Of a stretch of DNA of 64,000 nt, positions 20,724 to 30,636 are shown piece by piece. This stretch comes from Planctomycetota bacterium (GTDB lineage: Bacteria > Planctomycetota > UBA1135 > UBA2386), in assembly GCA_016716265.1 (NCBI GenBank), contig JADJWQ010000004.1:62001-126000 (forward strand), in the 5' to 3' direction. The position numbers were made by a program, and so were the translations under genes. The first letter of the stretch is position 1; each line of letters begins with the position of its first letter. A model generated the notes under the pieces. It did not search any database and had not been told where the DNA came from. It worked only from the letters and a program-made list of their open reading frames with translations.

Positions 20724-22926
20724 GGGTCCAGAACTGCCAGCGCAGCGTCCTGCCCAGCCAGTTCGGGTCGCAGGTCACCGGGATCGGAACGAAGGCCTGG
20801 CCGTTGGCGAGCGGGACGTCGACGGTGAACGTCGGCAGCAGGGCGCGGCAGGCGTTGCACGGGAAGATCGGCGCACTGGGCGCCAGGCTGAGGTCCACAG
20901 CGAGGATGCTCATGGTGCTGGCGGCCCCGGTGAGCCGCAGCCCCCAGTCGCGGTTGCCCAGCGCCATCGGTCCCTCCGCGGTGAGCGTGCCACCCTGGCC
21001 GCAGCCGCCGCCGATGTTCACGATCGGACCACCGTTGCCGAACGCTTCGAAGCCCTGCGCCCAGACCCTGAATCCGTCATGGATCACGACCATTCCGCGA
21101 TCATCGTTGTCCCTGCCGCCGGCATAGGTGGACGTCACGTTGCTGAATGACGAGAAGGTCTTGACCAGGTCGCGCGGGCCGCAGACCTGCGGGCTGCCGG
21201 TGACCCGCCCGATGTAGCTGTCGGCACGGGCAGGATTGTTGAAGACCCTGTTGTGGCCGATTGCGTAGTACTGAACAGATGGACTGGGTCCATCCTGTAC
21301 GAGCGCGAGCGACGGGAACTCCACATCCTGATTCGGATCAGCGTCGTACGGGGCAGCACCGTTGTCCAGCATCGAGGAGCTGGCTGACGACGGCACGGTG
21401 AATCCCCTGATCCAGATGTCGTCGTCGTTCGAGCTGTTCGGCCGTTGGTAGGCCAGCAGAAAGTCCGTGCCGTTGCCGTCGATGCTCGGCCGAGACGCAG
21501 CGCCGAAGGCGAAGTTCGCACTGCGGAGGGCGCTGTTCATGCTGATTGCGCGAAGGACGATGAGGGGCGAGGCCTCCCAGGCGACGACCGCAACACGTCC
21601 GGAGCCACCGCTGTTGGAGATTCGCGGGTTTCGTGCACTGACGTCGCTCGACAGCTGGGTGAGCCGGCTGGTGATCAGGTTGGAATCGAGGTTCGCCGCG
21701 ATCGTGACTTCCTGGCTCACGACCCCTTTCTTCTCAGGAAGGGTCGGAAGGGGCTCAGGTTGAATATAGACCACGAGGCACTCGTCGTCGGCGGTCGTTC
21801 GCTCGCCGCAGACGTCAGGCTGGAACCCCTCCTCGTCCATGCCGACGACGGGAGAATTGATTGCGTCCTGGATGTTCAGCTTGCTGCCCATGACCCCGTC
21901 CACGGCTCGCACGGCGCGGCCCCAGACTTCTCGCGAAGGCCCACTTCCGGAGTAGTGGTTGTCGAACTCCCACACGACGTAGAATGCGTCCCGCACGTTC
22001 ACGCTGGCGACTCGTGGTGCGTAGTCGTCGTTGCCGTTCGTGTCGATCAGGACGGGGTTGCCGACGGGGGTGCCGTCCGCGCGAATCCGTTGCCCGAGGA
22101 CATCCCGGTCCAGCACGGCCGTGGTGCGTTCCCAGACGACCAGGTAGAGGTCGTTCGTGACGTCGTACGCCACGTCGGGGTACCAGACCGAACCGCTCGG
22201 ACCGATCTGGGCCAACGAGCCGATCAGGGGGTCGAGGGTCAGCGGGTAGGAAGCGGAATCGACGAAGGCCGCCGGCAGGACCAGGTCGAGGTACGAGCCG
22301 TCGAATTCGAGCCACCCGCTCCGCTGGCGACCGCGGGCGTCGATCCCGACAACCGCTCCGATTCCGACGACGTCCCGAGCGCCGTCACGCAGCACCAGGC
22401 CGTCCGTGTAGGTGCCGGCCGGGGCGGCGAGATCGGACTCGAGCGCGACGCGCACGCGCAGGTCGCCGCTGCCCTCCGGACGCTCGGCGAAGACAACGCT
22501 GTGCTTCAAGCCCTCGTCGCGGACCTCGTAGAGCTCGCGGATCCCGTCGCCGTGGCGGTAGGAGACGGTCTTGTCGTCCAGCGTCGGGTCGGTGGCGGGA
22601 CCCTTGCCCTCGCGTGCGAGCCCGTCACCGCTGCCTCGTCCGGCGTCGACGAACGAGAAGCGGACGGGAAGCGACACGGGTGCGTCTGCCCCGAGCACGG
22701 GGGTGAAGGTCACCCCTTCGGTCGTGAAGGACGCCTTCCAGTCGGCTTGGACGGCCCACAGCTCGCCGTCGACGCGCTGCACCGTGGCCGACTGCAGCCA
22801 GGCCTGCGCCTGCATGGTCGTCGCCTGGGGGGCGCCCTGGGAGGCGAAGTCCTGGGGAGACTGGGCGTCGAGAGCGTGCGGGAGCAGGAGTGCCGCCGCG
22901 AGTGGTAGGTAGATCGTGTTCATCAT
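20644..22926 (-). CDS. large exported protein, paralogue 2
   Basis: The product has 760 residues with a signal peptide (MMNTIYLPLAAALLLPHALDA, cut near residue 21). It shares the full layout of the protein at 16871-19135: 'GELWAVQADWKASF', 'LPAAFVDSASYPLTLDPLIG', a repeat-rich middle, and the C-terminal 'GGGCGQGGTLTAEGPMALGN' plus 'CNACRALLPTFTVDVPL'. The two end identically with 'NILETTHGR'. They probably arose by duplication; the intervening 1.5 kb holds IS and VOC debris. The role is unknown; secretion to the cell surface is inferred from the signal peptide and domain type. Confidence 0.8.
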   Translation of the reverse strand: MMNTIYLPLAAALLLPHALDAQSPQDFASQGAPQATTMQAQAWLQSATVQRVDGELWAVQADWKASFTTEGVTFTPVLGADAPVSLPVRFSFVDAGRGSGDGLAREGKGPATDPTLDDKTVSYRHGDGIRELYEVRDEGLKHSVVFAERPEGSGDLRVRVALESDLAAPAGTYTDGLVLRDGARDVVGIGAVVGIDARGRQRSGWLEFDGSYLDLVLPAAFVDSASYPLTLDPLIGSLAQIGPSGSVWYPDVAYDVTNDLYLVVWERTTAVLDRDVLGQRIRADGTPVGNPVLIDTNGNDDYAPRVASVNVRDAFYVVWEFDNHYSGSGPSREVWGRAVRAVDGVMGSKLNIQDAINSPVVGMDEEGFQPDVCGERTTADDECLVVYIQPEPLPTLPEKKGVVSQEVTIAANLDSNLITSRLTQLSSDVSARNPRISNSGGSGRVAVVAWEASPLIVLRAISMNSALRSANFAFGAASRPSIDGNGTDFLLAYQRPNSSNDDDIWIRGFTVPSSASSSMLDNGAAPYDADPNQDVEFPSLALVQDGPSPSVQYYAIGHNRVFNNPARADSYIGRVTGSPQVCGPRDLVKTFSSFSNVTSTYAGGRDNDDRGMVVIHDGFRVWAQGFEAFGNGGPIVNIGGGCGQGGTLTAEGPMALGNRDWGLRLTGAASTMSILAVDLSLAPSAPIFPCNACRALLPTFTVDVPLANGQAFVPIPVTCDPNWLGRTLRWQFWTLTPGTPPTCYWGRVSCSNILETTHGR

Positions 22927-23244
22927 GGTCGAGTGTGGCGAGGCCGCGATGGGGACCCGCGTCCGGTCATGCCCCGAGAGCGACGGGGTCGCGGAGACCG
23001 CCGTCCAAGATCACGGCCGGTTCTTCGTGGTGTTCGAAGCTGGTGAAGGGCCGGCGTGCCGGCTCGAGACGGGGACGGGCGGCCGCTCCATCGAGCGGGA
23101 CCGACCCGAGGGCCTCATGCCCCGTCTCGCTCCGAGGCGGCGCGTTTTTCCTCACGATCTCGGCGGCCAGTCGGCAAGAACTCCGCGAGCTCCTGCTCAC
23201 GACCCCTGCGAGATCGCGGACCGCTGCTACCCTTCCCCCCCTGC
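22927..23244. other. divergent intergenic region
   Basis: These 318 bases separate the minus-strand exported-protein gene from the plus-strand kinase operon, so promoters for both directions should lie here. No specific operator or hairpin was recognised. An open frame upstream of 23245 is continuous with the kinase but lacks family similarity. Confidence 0.35.
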
Positions 23245-26091
23245 ATGCCCCCGCCACGCGTCGACATCCTGCGCCTCAAGGAGCTGTTCGACGCCGCCGC
23301 TCCGCTGACGGCAGCGCAGCGCGAGCGCTACCTCGACGAGCACTGCCCGGGGGACACGCCGCTGCGCCGGAAGCTCGCGCGGATGCTGGCCGACTCCGGG
23401 TCGCCGTCGGCCTTCGCCGCGGCGGGCCCGGCATCGCGCTCCGCCAGCGCGCCGCCCCGCAGGATCGGCCGCTACGTGCTGCAGGCCGAGATCGGCGCGG
23501 GAGGCATGGGAGTGGTCCACCGCGCGCAGCAGCTCGCCCCGGTGTCGCGCGAGGTCGCGATCAAGTGGCTCCGCCCGGGGATGGGCAGCGAGCAGGTGCT
23601 GAGGCGCTTCGAACGCGAACGCGAAGCGCTCGCCGCGATGAACCACGAGAACGTCGTCCGGGTGTTCGACGCCGGGGTGACCGACGACGGACGGCCGTAC
23701 TTCGTCATGGAGCTCGTCGACGGCGTGCCCCTGGATCGATACTGCGCCGAACACGAGGCGGGGCTGGTCGAGCGGATCCGGATCTTCCAGCAGGTCTGTG
23801 CCGGAGTGCAGCACGCCCACCAGAAGGGCGTGATCCACCGTGATCTCAAGCCCGCGAACGTGTTGGTCTGCCGCTCCGACGACGGACCGCGGGTCAGGAT
23901 CATCGACTTCGGCCTCGCCCGAGGGCACGACCCCGAGCTGGGCGCGGACACGATGATCACGCGGCAGGGCATGCTTCTCGGAACGCCCGAGTACATGTCG
24001 CCGGAACAGGTCGCCGGCGATCCCGGTGCCGTGGATGCGCGCACGGACGTCTACTCGCTCGGCGTGATCCTGTACGAACTCCTCTGCGGCGAGCTACCGC
24101 TCTCGTCCGCTGACTTGCGCGACGCGGGACTGCTCGAGCTGGGGCGGCGGATCAGCGAACGGGAGCCCCGCCGGCCCAGCGCCCGCGTGTGGTCGCAGGT
24201 CGCTCGACGGTCGTCGGGCGAATCGCATCGGAACGGGAGTTCGCGGCAGACGTCGCCGGCCCGGCGCGCGCTCGCCCGCAGGCTGCGCGGCGACCTGGAC
24301 TGGATCGCGCTCCGGGCCCTGGCGAAGGACCCCGAGGGGCGCTACGCCTCGGCCGCCGACCTGAGCGCCGACCTCGATCGCCACCTGGCCTGTGAGCCGA
24401 TCGCGGCCGGGCGTCCCGGCCGGACCCACGCCCTGCGCAAGTTCGTGCGTCGCAACCGGCTCGAAGTCGCCGTCGCGGTCACGGTCCTGTCCGCATTCGT
24501 CGCCGGTCTGCTCGGTGCGATCGACGGCTTGGTCGAAACCGAGGCGGCGCGCAGGCGCGAGAGACTCGCGAGGGTTCGTGAGCAGCAGACGATGGACCCG
24601 CTGCGCGTCGCCGACCTGCTCGATCGGGCGCGCGCACCCTGGCCCTCCGAGCCGACGCTGGAGGCCAATCTGGTGGCGCTCGAGCTGTGGCTCGAGGAAG
24701 CCGACCTCCTGCTCGGCCGCGCCGGGATGCACGAGGCCGCGCTCGCAGGTGTCGCAGGGACCTGGGAGCTCGCTTCGCCGGCCCGCGAGTCCAGCTCCGT
24801 CGTCGACCCGGCGTCGGACCCTGGCGTCGACCATCCGGCGGTCGAGCACCCGGCTGCCGATGACCCGGGCTCCCGGCGCGACGCGAGCGGAGACCGAGGC
24901 GCGGCGCGCGCGTCCGGTGCGAAGCCCGACGCCGCTCCACCCGCCGATCCAGACGGGGGCCCGATCCACGCCGGGCTGCGACCAGGGTCCGAGTCGGCGC
25001 GTTTCGCGGCGCTGGCGGACATGCTCACGTCCCTGCCGGAACTTCGAGCTCGCAGAGACGAGATCGCCGGCCGGCGCGCCGTGCTCGAGCGTCACTGGCC
25101 CCTGTGGTCGGTGTTGCGCGACGGCCTGCGCGGCGTCGAGGGATTCGAGACGGCCGACCTGCGACCTGTCCCGCACCTGATTCCCCTCGGCATCGACTGC
25201 GATCGGAACCGCGAGCTCGGCCGCCAGGTCGAACCGCTCTGGCTGTTCGCGGTCGGAGGAACCGGCGAGATCCCGGAGTGGCTGAACGCCGAGACGGGCG
25301 CGCCGGCGCCCTACGGCACGCGCGGACGGCTGCGCCTCGTCGAGGACTCCGCAGTGATCCTCGTGCTGCTGCCCGGCGGCGGCTTCTGGCGCGGCACCCA
25401 GTGCGACGATCCGACGCTGCCGAACTACGACGACATCCCGCGCCCGCACGGCGAACCGCCCGATCGCAGCGGTCCCGTCCTCCACGTGCCCGTGAAGCCG
25501 TTCTTCCTGTCGAAGTACGAGCTTACCCGGGCCCAGTACGCACGCTTCGTCGCGGCGACCGATCACCGGGCCTGTCCAACACACGGCGCCGCGGACGTCG
25601 GTCATCACGCAGCGCGCGGCATCGACTGGCGTGACGCTGCGCTGTTCTGCGAATGGGCCGGGCTGGCCTTGCCCAGCGAGACGCGCTGGGAGTATGCGGC
25701 GCGGGCGGGCACGACCACGCCGTTCTGGTCGGGGCGAGACGAGAGCGCACTGGCGCGCGTCGGTTGGTATTGCGGGAATCGTGCGTCCTATCCGCAACCC
25801 GTCGGCACGAGCCCGACCGGGATCGGCGCGCCGAATCCCTGGGGTCTGCACGACGTGCACGGTGGTGTGCGCGAGTGGTGTCAGGACCTGTGTACGAGGC
25901 ACTGGCGCGAGGGGCCGTGGGACGACCGAGCGCGCACCCACGGCGAGAACACCCATCGGATCGCCCGCGGGGGTGGGTTCACGTTGGGCGTCGACGCCGC
26001 GCTGGCGGGGCACCGTGCCTACTTCCCACCCGGGTGTGACTTCCCCGACATGGGGTTCCGTCCGTCCTGCGAGCTGGGCCGAGCACCATGA
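23245..26091 (+). CDS. Ser/Thr protein kinase fused to FGE-sulfatase-like domain (1)
   Basis: This encodes a membrane-bound Hanks-type kinase of about 948 residues. The kinase domain (about 76-395) has the Gly loop GAGGMG (84-89), Lys107 in 'VAIKWLRPG', 'HRDLKPANVL' with Asp200, 'DFGLARG' (221-227) and 'GTPEYMSPEQ'. A transmembrane segment (about 405-427) follows, then a linker and a C-terminal FGE/SUMF1-like domain (about 698-945) with 'LPSETRWEYAARAGTTTPFW' and 'NPWGLHDVHGGVREWCQD'. The kinase would be cytoplasmic and the FGE-like domain outside, perhaps as a sensor; it need not be an enzyme. ATG 23245 is chosen where homology begins. Its stop overlaps the start of the next kinase by 4 bases (ATGA), implying coupled translation. 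Confidence 0.88.
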   Translation: MPPPRVDILRLKELFDAAAPLTAAQRERYLDEHCPGDTPLRRKLARMLADSGSPSAFAAAGPASRSASAPPRRIGRYVLQAEIGAGGMGVVHRAQQLAPVSREVAIKWLRPGMGSEQVLRRFEREREALAAMNHENVVRVFDAGVTDDGRPYFVMELVDGVPLDRYCAEHEAGLVERIRIFQQVCAGVQHAHQKGVIHRDLKPANVLVCRSDDGPRVRIIDFGLARGHDPELGADTMITRQGMLLGTPEYMSPEQVAGDPGAVDARTDVYSLGVILYELLCGELPLSSADLRDAGLLELGRRISEREPRRPSARVWSQVARRSSGESHRNGSSRQTSPARRALARRLRGDLDWIALRALAKDPEGRYASAADLSADLDRHLACEPIAAGRPGRTHALRKFVRRNRLEVAVAVTVLSAFVAGLLGAIDGLVETEAARRRERLARVREQQTMDPLRVADLLDRARAPWPSEPTLEANLVALELWLEEADLLLGRAGMHEAALAGVAGTWELASPARESSSVVDPASDPGVDHPAVEHPAADDPGSRRDASGDRGAARASGAKPDAAPPADPDGGPIHAGLRPGSESARFAALADMLTSLPELRARRDEIAGRRAVLERHWPLWSVLRDGLRGVEGFETADLRPVPHLIPLGIDCDRNRELGRQVEPLWLFAVGGTGEIPEWLNAETGAPAPYGTRGRLRLVEDSAVILVLLPGGGFWRGTQCDDPTLPNYDDIPRPHGEPPDRSGPVLHVPVKPFFLSKYELTRAQYARFVAATDHRACPTHGAADVGHHAARGIDWRDAALFCEWAGLALPSETRWEYAARAGTTTPFWSGRDESALARVGWYCGNRASYPQPVGTSPTGIGAPNPWGLHDVHGGVREWCQDLCTRHWREGPWDDRARTHGENTHRIARGGGFTLGVDAALAGHRAYFPPGCDFPDMGFRPSCELGRAP

Positions 26092-28505
26092 TCGAGCGGC
26101 AGACGCTCCCGTCGATTGCCGGCTACCGCGTTCTGCACAGCGTGGGGTCGGGCGGTTTCGGCACCGTGTATGCGGCCGAACGGCTCGAGCCGGTGCGTCA
26201 GCGCGTGGCGCTCAAGGTGCTTCGCCCGGGTATGGAACGCCCGGAGCTCCTGGCCCGCTTCGAGCGCGAGCGGCAGGCGCTGGCCATGATGAACCACCCG
26301 AGCATCGCCGCGATGCTCGACGCCGGCGTGGACGATCTCGGGCGGCCCTTCGTCGCGATGGAGTTCGTCGACGGCAAGCCGATCACGGAGTTCTGCGACG
26401 ACCACGCGCTCACCACGCGCCGGCGGCTCGAGCTGTTCGTCTCGGTGTGTCGCGGCGTGCATCACGCGCATCAGAAGGGCGTCGTCCACCGTGACCTCAA
26501 GCCGGCCAACGTCCTCGTCCTCGAGGCCGATGGCGTCCCACGCCCGAAGATCATCGACTTCGGGATCGCCAGGGCGGTCGAGCCCGACCGCGCCGAGCAC
26601 TCGTTGCTGACGCTGCCGGGGCGGATCCTGGGGACGCCGGACTACATGAGTCCGGAGCAGGCCGATCCCGAGAACGTGGACGTCGATACGCGCTCCGACG
26701 TCTACTCGCTCGGCGTGCTGCTGTACGAGCTGCTGACCGGAGCGTTGCCGTTCGCGGACGACGAGCTCACGCTCAGGCACCCGGCCGAGGTCCAGCGTAT
26801 CCTGCGCGAGCGGGATCCTCGGCCGCCGAGCACGCAGAGCCGCGCGCAGAATCCGGCGGCTGCCGAAGCCCGGGCGAAGAACCGCGGCCTGTCGATCGAG
26901 CTGCTCGCGCAACGACTCCGCGGCGACCTCGATGCGATCACGATGATGGCGCTCCGCAAGGAACGGGAGCGTCGCTATCCCTCGGCCAGCGCGCTGGCCG
27001 ACGACGTGGATCGCCACCTGCGCGCCGAGTTGGTCCTCGCGCGGCCGGCGACCGCGCGGTACCGGTTCGGCCGATTCGTCCGCCGACACCGGGCAGCCGT
27101 CGCAGCGGCGTGCGTCGCCGTCACGGCTTTGATCGGCGCCTTCCTCGTGACGCTGTGGAGTCTCGGTCGCTCCGTCGAGGCGCGAGCGCGGGAGGTCGCC
27201 GCACACGCGCTGGAGCGTCGGGCGACGGACCCGCTGAGGGTCGAGCAGCTGCTGCATCGGGCGAGGATCCCCTGGCCGCAGACCGTGGACGCCGCTCAGG
27301 AGAACGACCGCTGGCAGGCCTGGCTCGAAGAAGCCGAGGACGTGCTGAGTCGTGTCCCCGAGCTCGCGACCGCGACCTCATCACGCTCGGCCGACCACGT
27401 CGACCTGCGAACGCGGAACCTCGGGCAGATGCGGGCTCGCTTGCCCGAGCTCCGTCGCTGGCGCACGGAGGTCGCCGGGCGCCGTGCGGTTCTCGCGCGT
27501 CATGGCCCGCTTTGGGAGACCTGTCGTGAGAGCCTTCGAGCCTCCCCCGACTTCGCGGGTGTCGACGTCGCGCCGTTGCCGCGGTTGATTCCTCTGGGCA
27601 TCGACCTCGATCGCGACAGGCGTCTCGGGCGCCAGGTTCAGCCGCTGTGGGTGTTCGCGGTCGGCGGCACAGGTGCGATCCCGCGCTGGGTCGACGATCG
27701 AGGGCGGGACGTCGACTACGGTGGGCCCGGTCGGGCGGTCATGGCCGTCGACACGGCCGTTCTGCTGGTCCTCCTCCCGGGCGGCTCGGCGTGGCAGGGT
27801 ACTCAGACCAACGATCCGAACGCGTTGCATTACGAGGCCCTGCCGGAGGGCGTGTCGCTCGGCACGGAGGCACCGCTCCACCGGGTCACGTTGTCGCCCT
27901 TCTTCCTCGCCAAGTATGAGGTGACCAACGAACAGTACCTGCGCTTCGTCGCGGCGACCGGGGCGGCGTTGCCCGACTACGTCGACCACGAGCGGATCGG
28001 CGGCGCGGGGAAGCCGGTCGTCGGCGTCGATCGGGACGAGGCGATGGCGTTCTGTCGTTGGCTCGGCCTGCGGCTGCCGAGCGAGTCGGAGTGGGAATAT
28101 GCCTGCCGCGCCGGAACGACGACGAGATTCTGGTTCGGCGACGAACCCGAGGAGCTGATGCGGGCGGGGTGGATCGGACGCCGGTCGGAACAGGGCGGCT
28201 CTCCGATGCCGGTAATGCTGGGCGGTCGCGGGGTGTCCCGAGCGAATCCCTGGGGTCTCCACCACATGCATGGCAACGTGGAGGAGATCTGTCGTGACGA
28301 CTTCCATGGGTCCTACGTCGGCGCGCCGGCCGACGGCAGTCCGCGCGTCGACGGTGAGGGGCTCGGACCCGTGCGCCGCGGCGGGTCGTGGCACGACGGC
28401 TGGGAGTTCTGCCGGTCGGCAACTCGCACGAGCAACCGGCCGCATGGGCCCTACGGTCGACGGTTCGACCGCCTCGGCTTCCGGGTCGCGCGGAACCCGT
28501 ACTGA
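26088..28505 (+). CDS. Ser/Thr protein kinase fused to FGE-sulfatase-like domain (2)
   Basis: The product is an 805-residue paralogue of the preceding kinase. Gly loop GSGGFG (20-25), Lys43 in 'VALKVLRPGM', 'HRDLKPANVLVLE' (catalytic Asp about 135), 'DFGIARA' (about 156-162) and 'GTPDYMSPEQA' are all present, so it should be active. A transmembrane segment lies at about 334-357. The linker repeats the motif seen in its neighbour (ATDPLRVEQLLHRARIPWP), and the FGE-like domain (about 552-800) has 'LPSESEWEYACRAGTTTRFW' and 'NPWGLHHMHGNVEEICRD', where the usual Trp after Glu is Ile. The 4-base overlap with the upstream kinase and the sigma gene 102 bases downstream suggest one transcription unit for signalling. 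Confidence 0.88.
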   Translation: MIERQTLPSIAGYRVLHSVGSGGFGTVYAAERLEPVRQRVALKVLRPGMERPELLARFERERQALAMMNHPSIAAMLDAGVDDLGRPFVAMEFVDGKPITEFCDDHALTTRRRLELFVSVCRGVHHAHQKGVVHRDLKPANVLVLEADGVPRPKIIDFGIARAVEPDRAEHSLLTLPGRILGTPDYMSPEQADPENVDVDTRSDVYSLGVLLYELLTGALPFADDELTLRHPAEVQRILRERDPRPPSTQSRAQNPAAAEARAKNRGLSIELLAQRLRGDLDAITMMALRKERERRYPSASALADDVDRHLRAELVLARPATARYRFGRFVRRHRAAVAAACVAVTALIGAFLVTLWSLGRSVEARAREVAAHALERRATDPLRVEQLLHRARIPWPQTVDAAQENDRWQAWLEEAEDVLSRVPELATATSSRSADHVDLRTRNLGQMRARLPELRRWRTEVAGRRAVLARHGPLWETCRESLRASPDFAGVDVAPLPRLIPLGIDLDRDRRLGRQVQPLWVFAVGGTGAIPRWVDDRGRDVDYGGPGRAVMAVDTAVLLVLLPGGSAWQGTQTNDPNALHYEALPEGVSLGTEAPLHRVTLSPFFLAKYEVTNEQYLRFVAATGAALPDYVDHERIGGAGKPVVGVDRDEAMAFCRWLGLRLPSESEWEYACRAGTTTRFWFGDEPEELMRAGWIGRRSEQGGSPMPVMLGGRGVSRANPWGLHHMHGNVEEICRDDFHGSYVGAPADGSPRVDGEGLGPVRRGGSWHDGWEFCRSATRTSNRPHGPYGRRFDRLGFRVARNPY

Positions 28506-28607
28506 CGCCCGGCGGCTTCGGCCTACGATTGGCCGGCGTGGTCTCGGCACGCGCGGTGGAATCCCGTAACTCCAGACGCCTTCGGGCGCTCCACATCTGG
28601 AGGGAAC

Positions 28608-29189
28608 GTGACGCAACGCGACTCATCGCAACGGATCTCTGAACTCATCGAGTCGGCGCAGGCGGGCGGCGAGCAGGCGGCAGAGGAGCTGTTCCCCCTC
28701 CTGTACGGAGAGCTTCGTGACCTCGCACGACAGATGATCGCCCGCGAACGACCGGGCCAGACCCTGCAGCCCACCGCGCTCGTCCACGAGGCCTACCTGC
28801 GGATCGTCGGCGGGCGCGACCGCGGCTGGGACGGCCGCCCCCACCTGTTCGCGGCGGTCGCCGAGGCCATGCGCCGGATCCTGATCAACCGTGCCCGGCG
28901 CAAGGGCCGGATCAAGCACGGCGGCGATCACGAGCGCGTCGAACTGGACCTGACCGACCTGCCCATCGAGGCGCCGAGCGAGGACATCCTGCAGGTCGAA
29001 GAGGCGCTCGCGTCACTCGAGGCGGCCTATCCCCAGGCGCGGGCGATCGTCAATCTGCGCTACTTCGCGGGGTTCACGAACCAGGAAACCGCGGATGCGC
29101 TGGGGATGTCCGATGCGACGGTTCGGCGCGAGTGGCGCTTCATCCACGCCTGGCTGCGAGACGCCCTGGGCCCCGTCGGGCCGGAGTGA
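28608..29189 (+). CDS. ECF-type RNA polymerase sigma factor
   Basis: This 193-residue protein belongs to the planctomycete ECF sigma family usually found with Ser/Thr kinases. Region 2 includes 'LFPLLYGELRDLARQMIARE' and 'PTALVHEAYLRI'; region 4 includes 'RYFAGFTNQETADALGMSDA', then 'TVRREWRFIHAWLRDAL' as the DNA-recognition helix. It starts at GTG 28608, chosen because GGAGGG lies four bases before it. It follows two kinases that probably control it by phosphorylation; more often the sigma gene precedes the kinase, so the reversed order is unusual. No anti-sigma gene is adjacent. Confidence 0.9.
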   Translation: MTQRDSSQRISELIESAQAGGEQAAEELFPLLYGELRDLARQMIARERPGQTLQPTALVHEAYLRIVGGRDRGWDGRPHLFAAVAEAMRRILINRARRKGRIKHGGDHERVELDLTDLPIEAPSEDILQVEEALASLEAAYPQARAIVNLRYFAGFTNQETADALGMSDATVRREWRFIHAWLRDALGPVGPE

Positions 29190-29270
29190 ACCCCGACGTC
29201 GCCAGGCGACGCCGAGGCGCGGTCCGCCGGAGGCCGTCCGGAGTTCCCGCGCGGCTCAGTTCCCGACGGC

Positions 29271-30511
29271 GTCCTGTCCGGAAAGAGCGCCGACGTCATT
29301 CTGGTGTTCCGGCGACGCTCGCGACCGCGTCTCCGCAATACGACTCGCGAGGGTCAGGCCGAGCAACGGCCGCTTCGGGCACACCGGTCGCGCGATGTAC
29401 CGGTCGGTGACTGGCTTTCCTTCTCCCGACGCGACCGTGATCAGGCCGCGCGCTCGTCGTGGCGGAGCAGGCCACCGAGGCGTTCGCGCGCATCGACGTC
29501 CCCGGTTCCCGCGGCGGGTATCCCGGCGATGAGCTCGTTGCCGATGCCTTGGTGCGGACGCTCGGTGGTAGTGCGTGACGAACTCCCGAACGGCGCGATC
29601 GAGGTGGCCAGTGCCGAAGAGGATGAGCCGATCGAGGCACTCGCGCTTGATCGAGAGCGCGAAGCGCTCGGCGAACGCGTTCATGTTCGGCGCCTGGTAA
29701 GAGGTCGTCACCGGACACACGCCGGCGTCGGTCAGGATGCGCTTGAAGCGGCCGCTGAACTTCGTGTCGCGATCGAGGACCAGGAACCGCTTCGCGCGGA
29801 GGAATCCGTCGACGTGGTCGGTGAGGTTGCGCGCGACCTGCGCCATGAACGCGGAGTCAGGGTTCGTCGTGATGCCGGCGATCTCGACGGCTCGCGTCGC
29901 GTGGTCGATCACGAACAGCACGTAGAGGGTGACGAGCCCCCGAGCCGTCCACACCTCAGCCGTGAAGAAGTCGATGGCGGCGATGACGTCGGCGTGGGAG
30001 CGGAGGAAAGCGCGCCAGCTGGTCGGCCGATCAGGGCTCGGCTTGGTGCCGTGCTCCTTCAGCGTCTTGGCGACCGTCGACTTGGCGACGCAGTGTCCGA
30101 GCTTCTTCAGCTCGCCCTGGATGCGGCAGTAGCCCCAGGTCGAGTTCTCGGCGGCCATGCGGACGATCAGTGTCCGGATCTCCTTCATGATCCCGGGCCG
30201 ACCGACGCGGCGAGACGGGTAGGTCCACTTCGCGGCAATCAGTCGGCGGTGCCAGCGCAGGATGGTGTCGGGCGTGGCGATGGTCGCGACGCGGGCGAGG
30301 AGTCGCCGGCTGCCGAGCTGTTCTCGGAGAACGCGGCGCTCCTCGATCAGGTACGCGACGGTCCGCGCCTGCTCGTGGTGGACCCAGCCGCCAACGGCGG
30401 TCAGGATGACACGGAGGGGCTGGAATCGGAGCACGGCGCGCATGATCGCGGCGGTCGAGCGCAAGTTCGTAAGTCCACGGAGCGCAGCGCGTTCGATTCT
30501 CCGGACAGCAC
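29271..30511 (-). mobile_element. integrase-type IS, 1.24 kb, near complete
   Basis: The element is bounded by imperfect inverted repeats: left gtcctgtccggaaaga at 29271 and right tctccggacagcac ending at 30511. It holds one minus-strand transposase. Related ends appear at 38378, 38602, 39052, 40908 and 42195, showing that this element family has spread repeatedly here. No clear target duplication was seen. Confidence 0.75.
29441..30443 (-). pseudogene. rve-type transposase, frameshifted and internally deleted
   Basis: This DDE transposase is related to IS3-like integrases. Triad residues are in 'VIAAIDFFTAEVWTARGLV' (Asp), 'FLVLDRDTKFSGRFKRIL' (Asp) and 'NAFAERFALSIKRECLD' (Glu). Compared with the fragment at 38603-39052, about 25 residues are missing between 'LREQLGSRRL' and 'LARVATIATPDTIL'. 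Near 29570 one base is lost, after which the expected end (ERPHQGIGNELIAGIPAAGT ... RLGGLLRHDERAA) is read in another frame and stops at 29441. The ATG at 30443 lies inside the IS; a longer open frame runs out of the element and is not used. Confidence 0.75.
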
Positions 30512-30636
30512 GGGTGGAGGGGCTGGAGTCCGGGCACGGGGCGCCGATCGTACCGGTGAAGCGCAGGCCCTCACGTGAACCGCCCGCAGCGCGCTCGAGT
30601 CTTCGCGCCTCGTGCGCACACCCCGGCAATGCTGCG

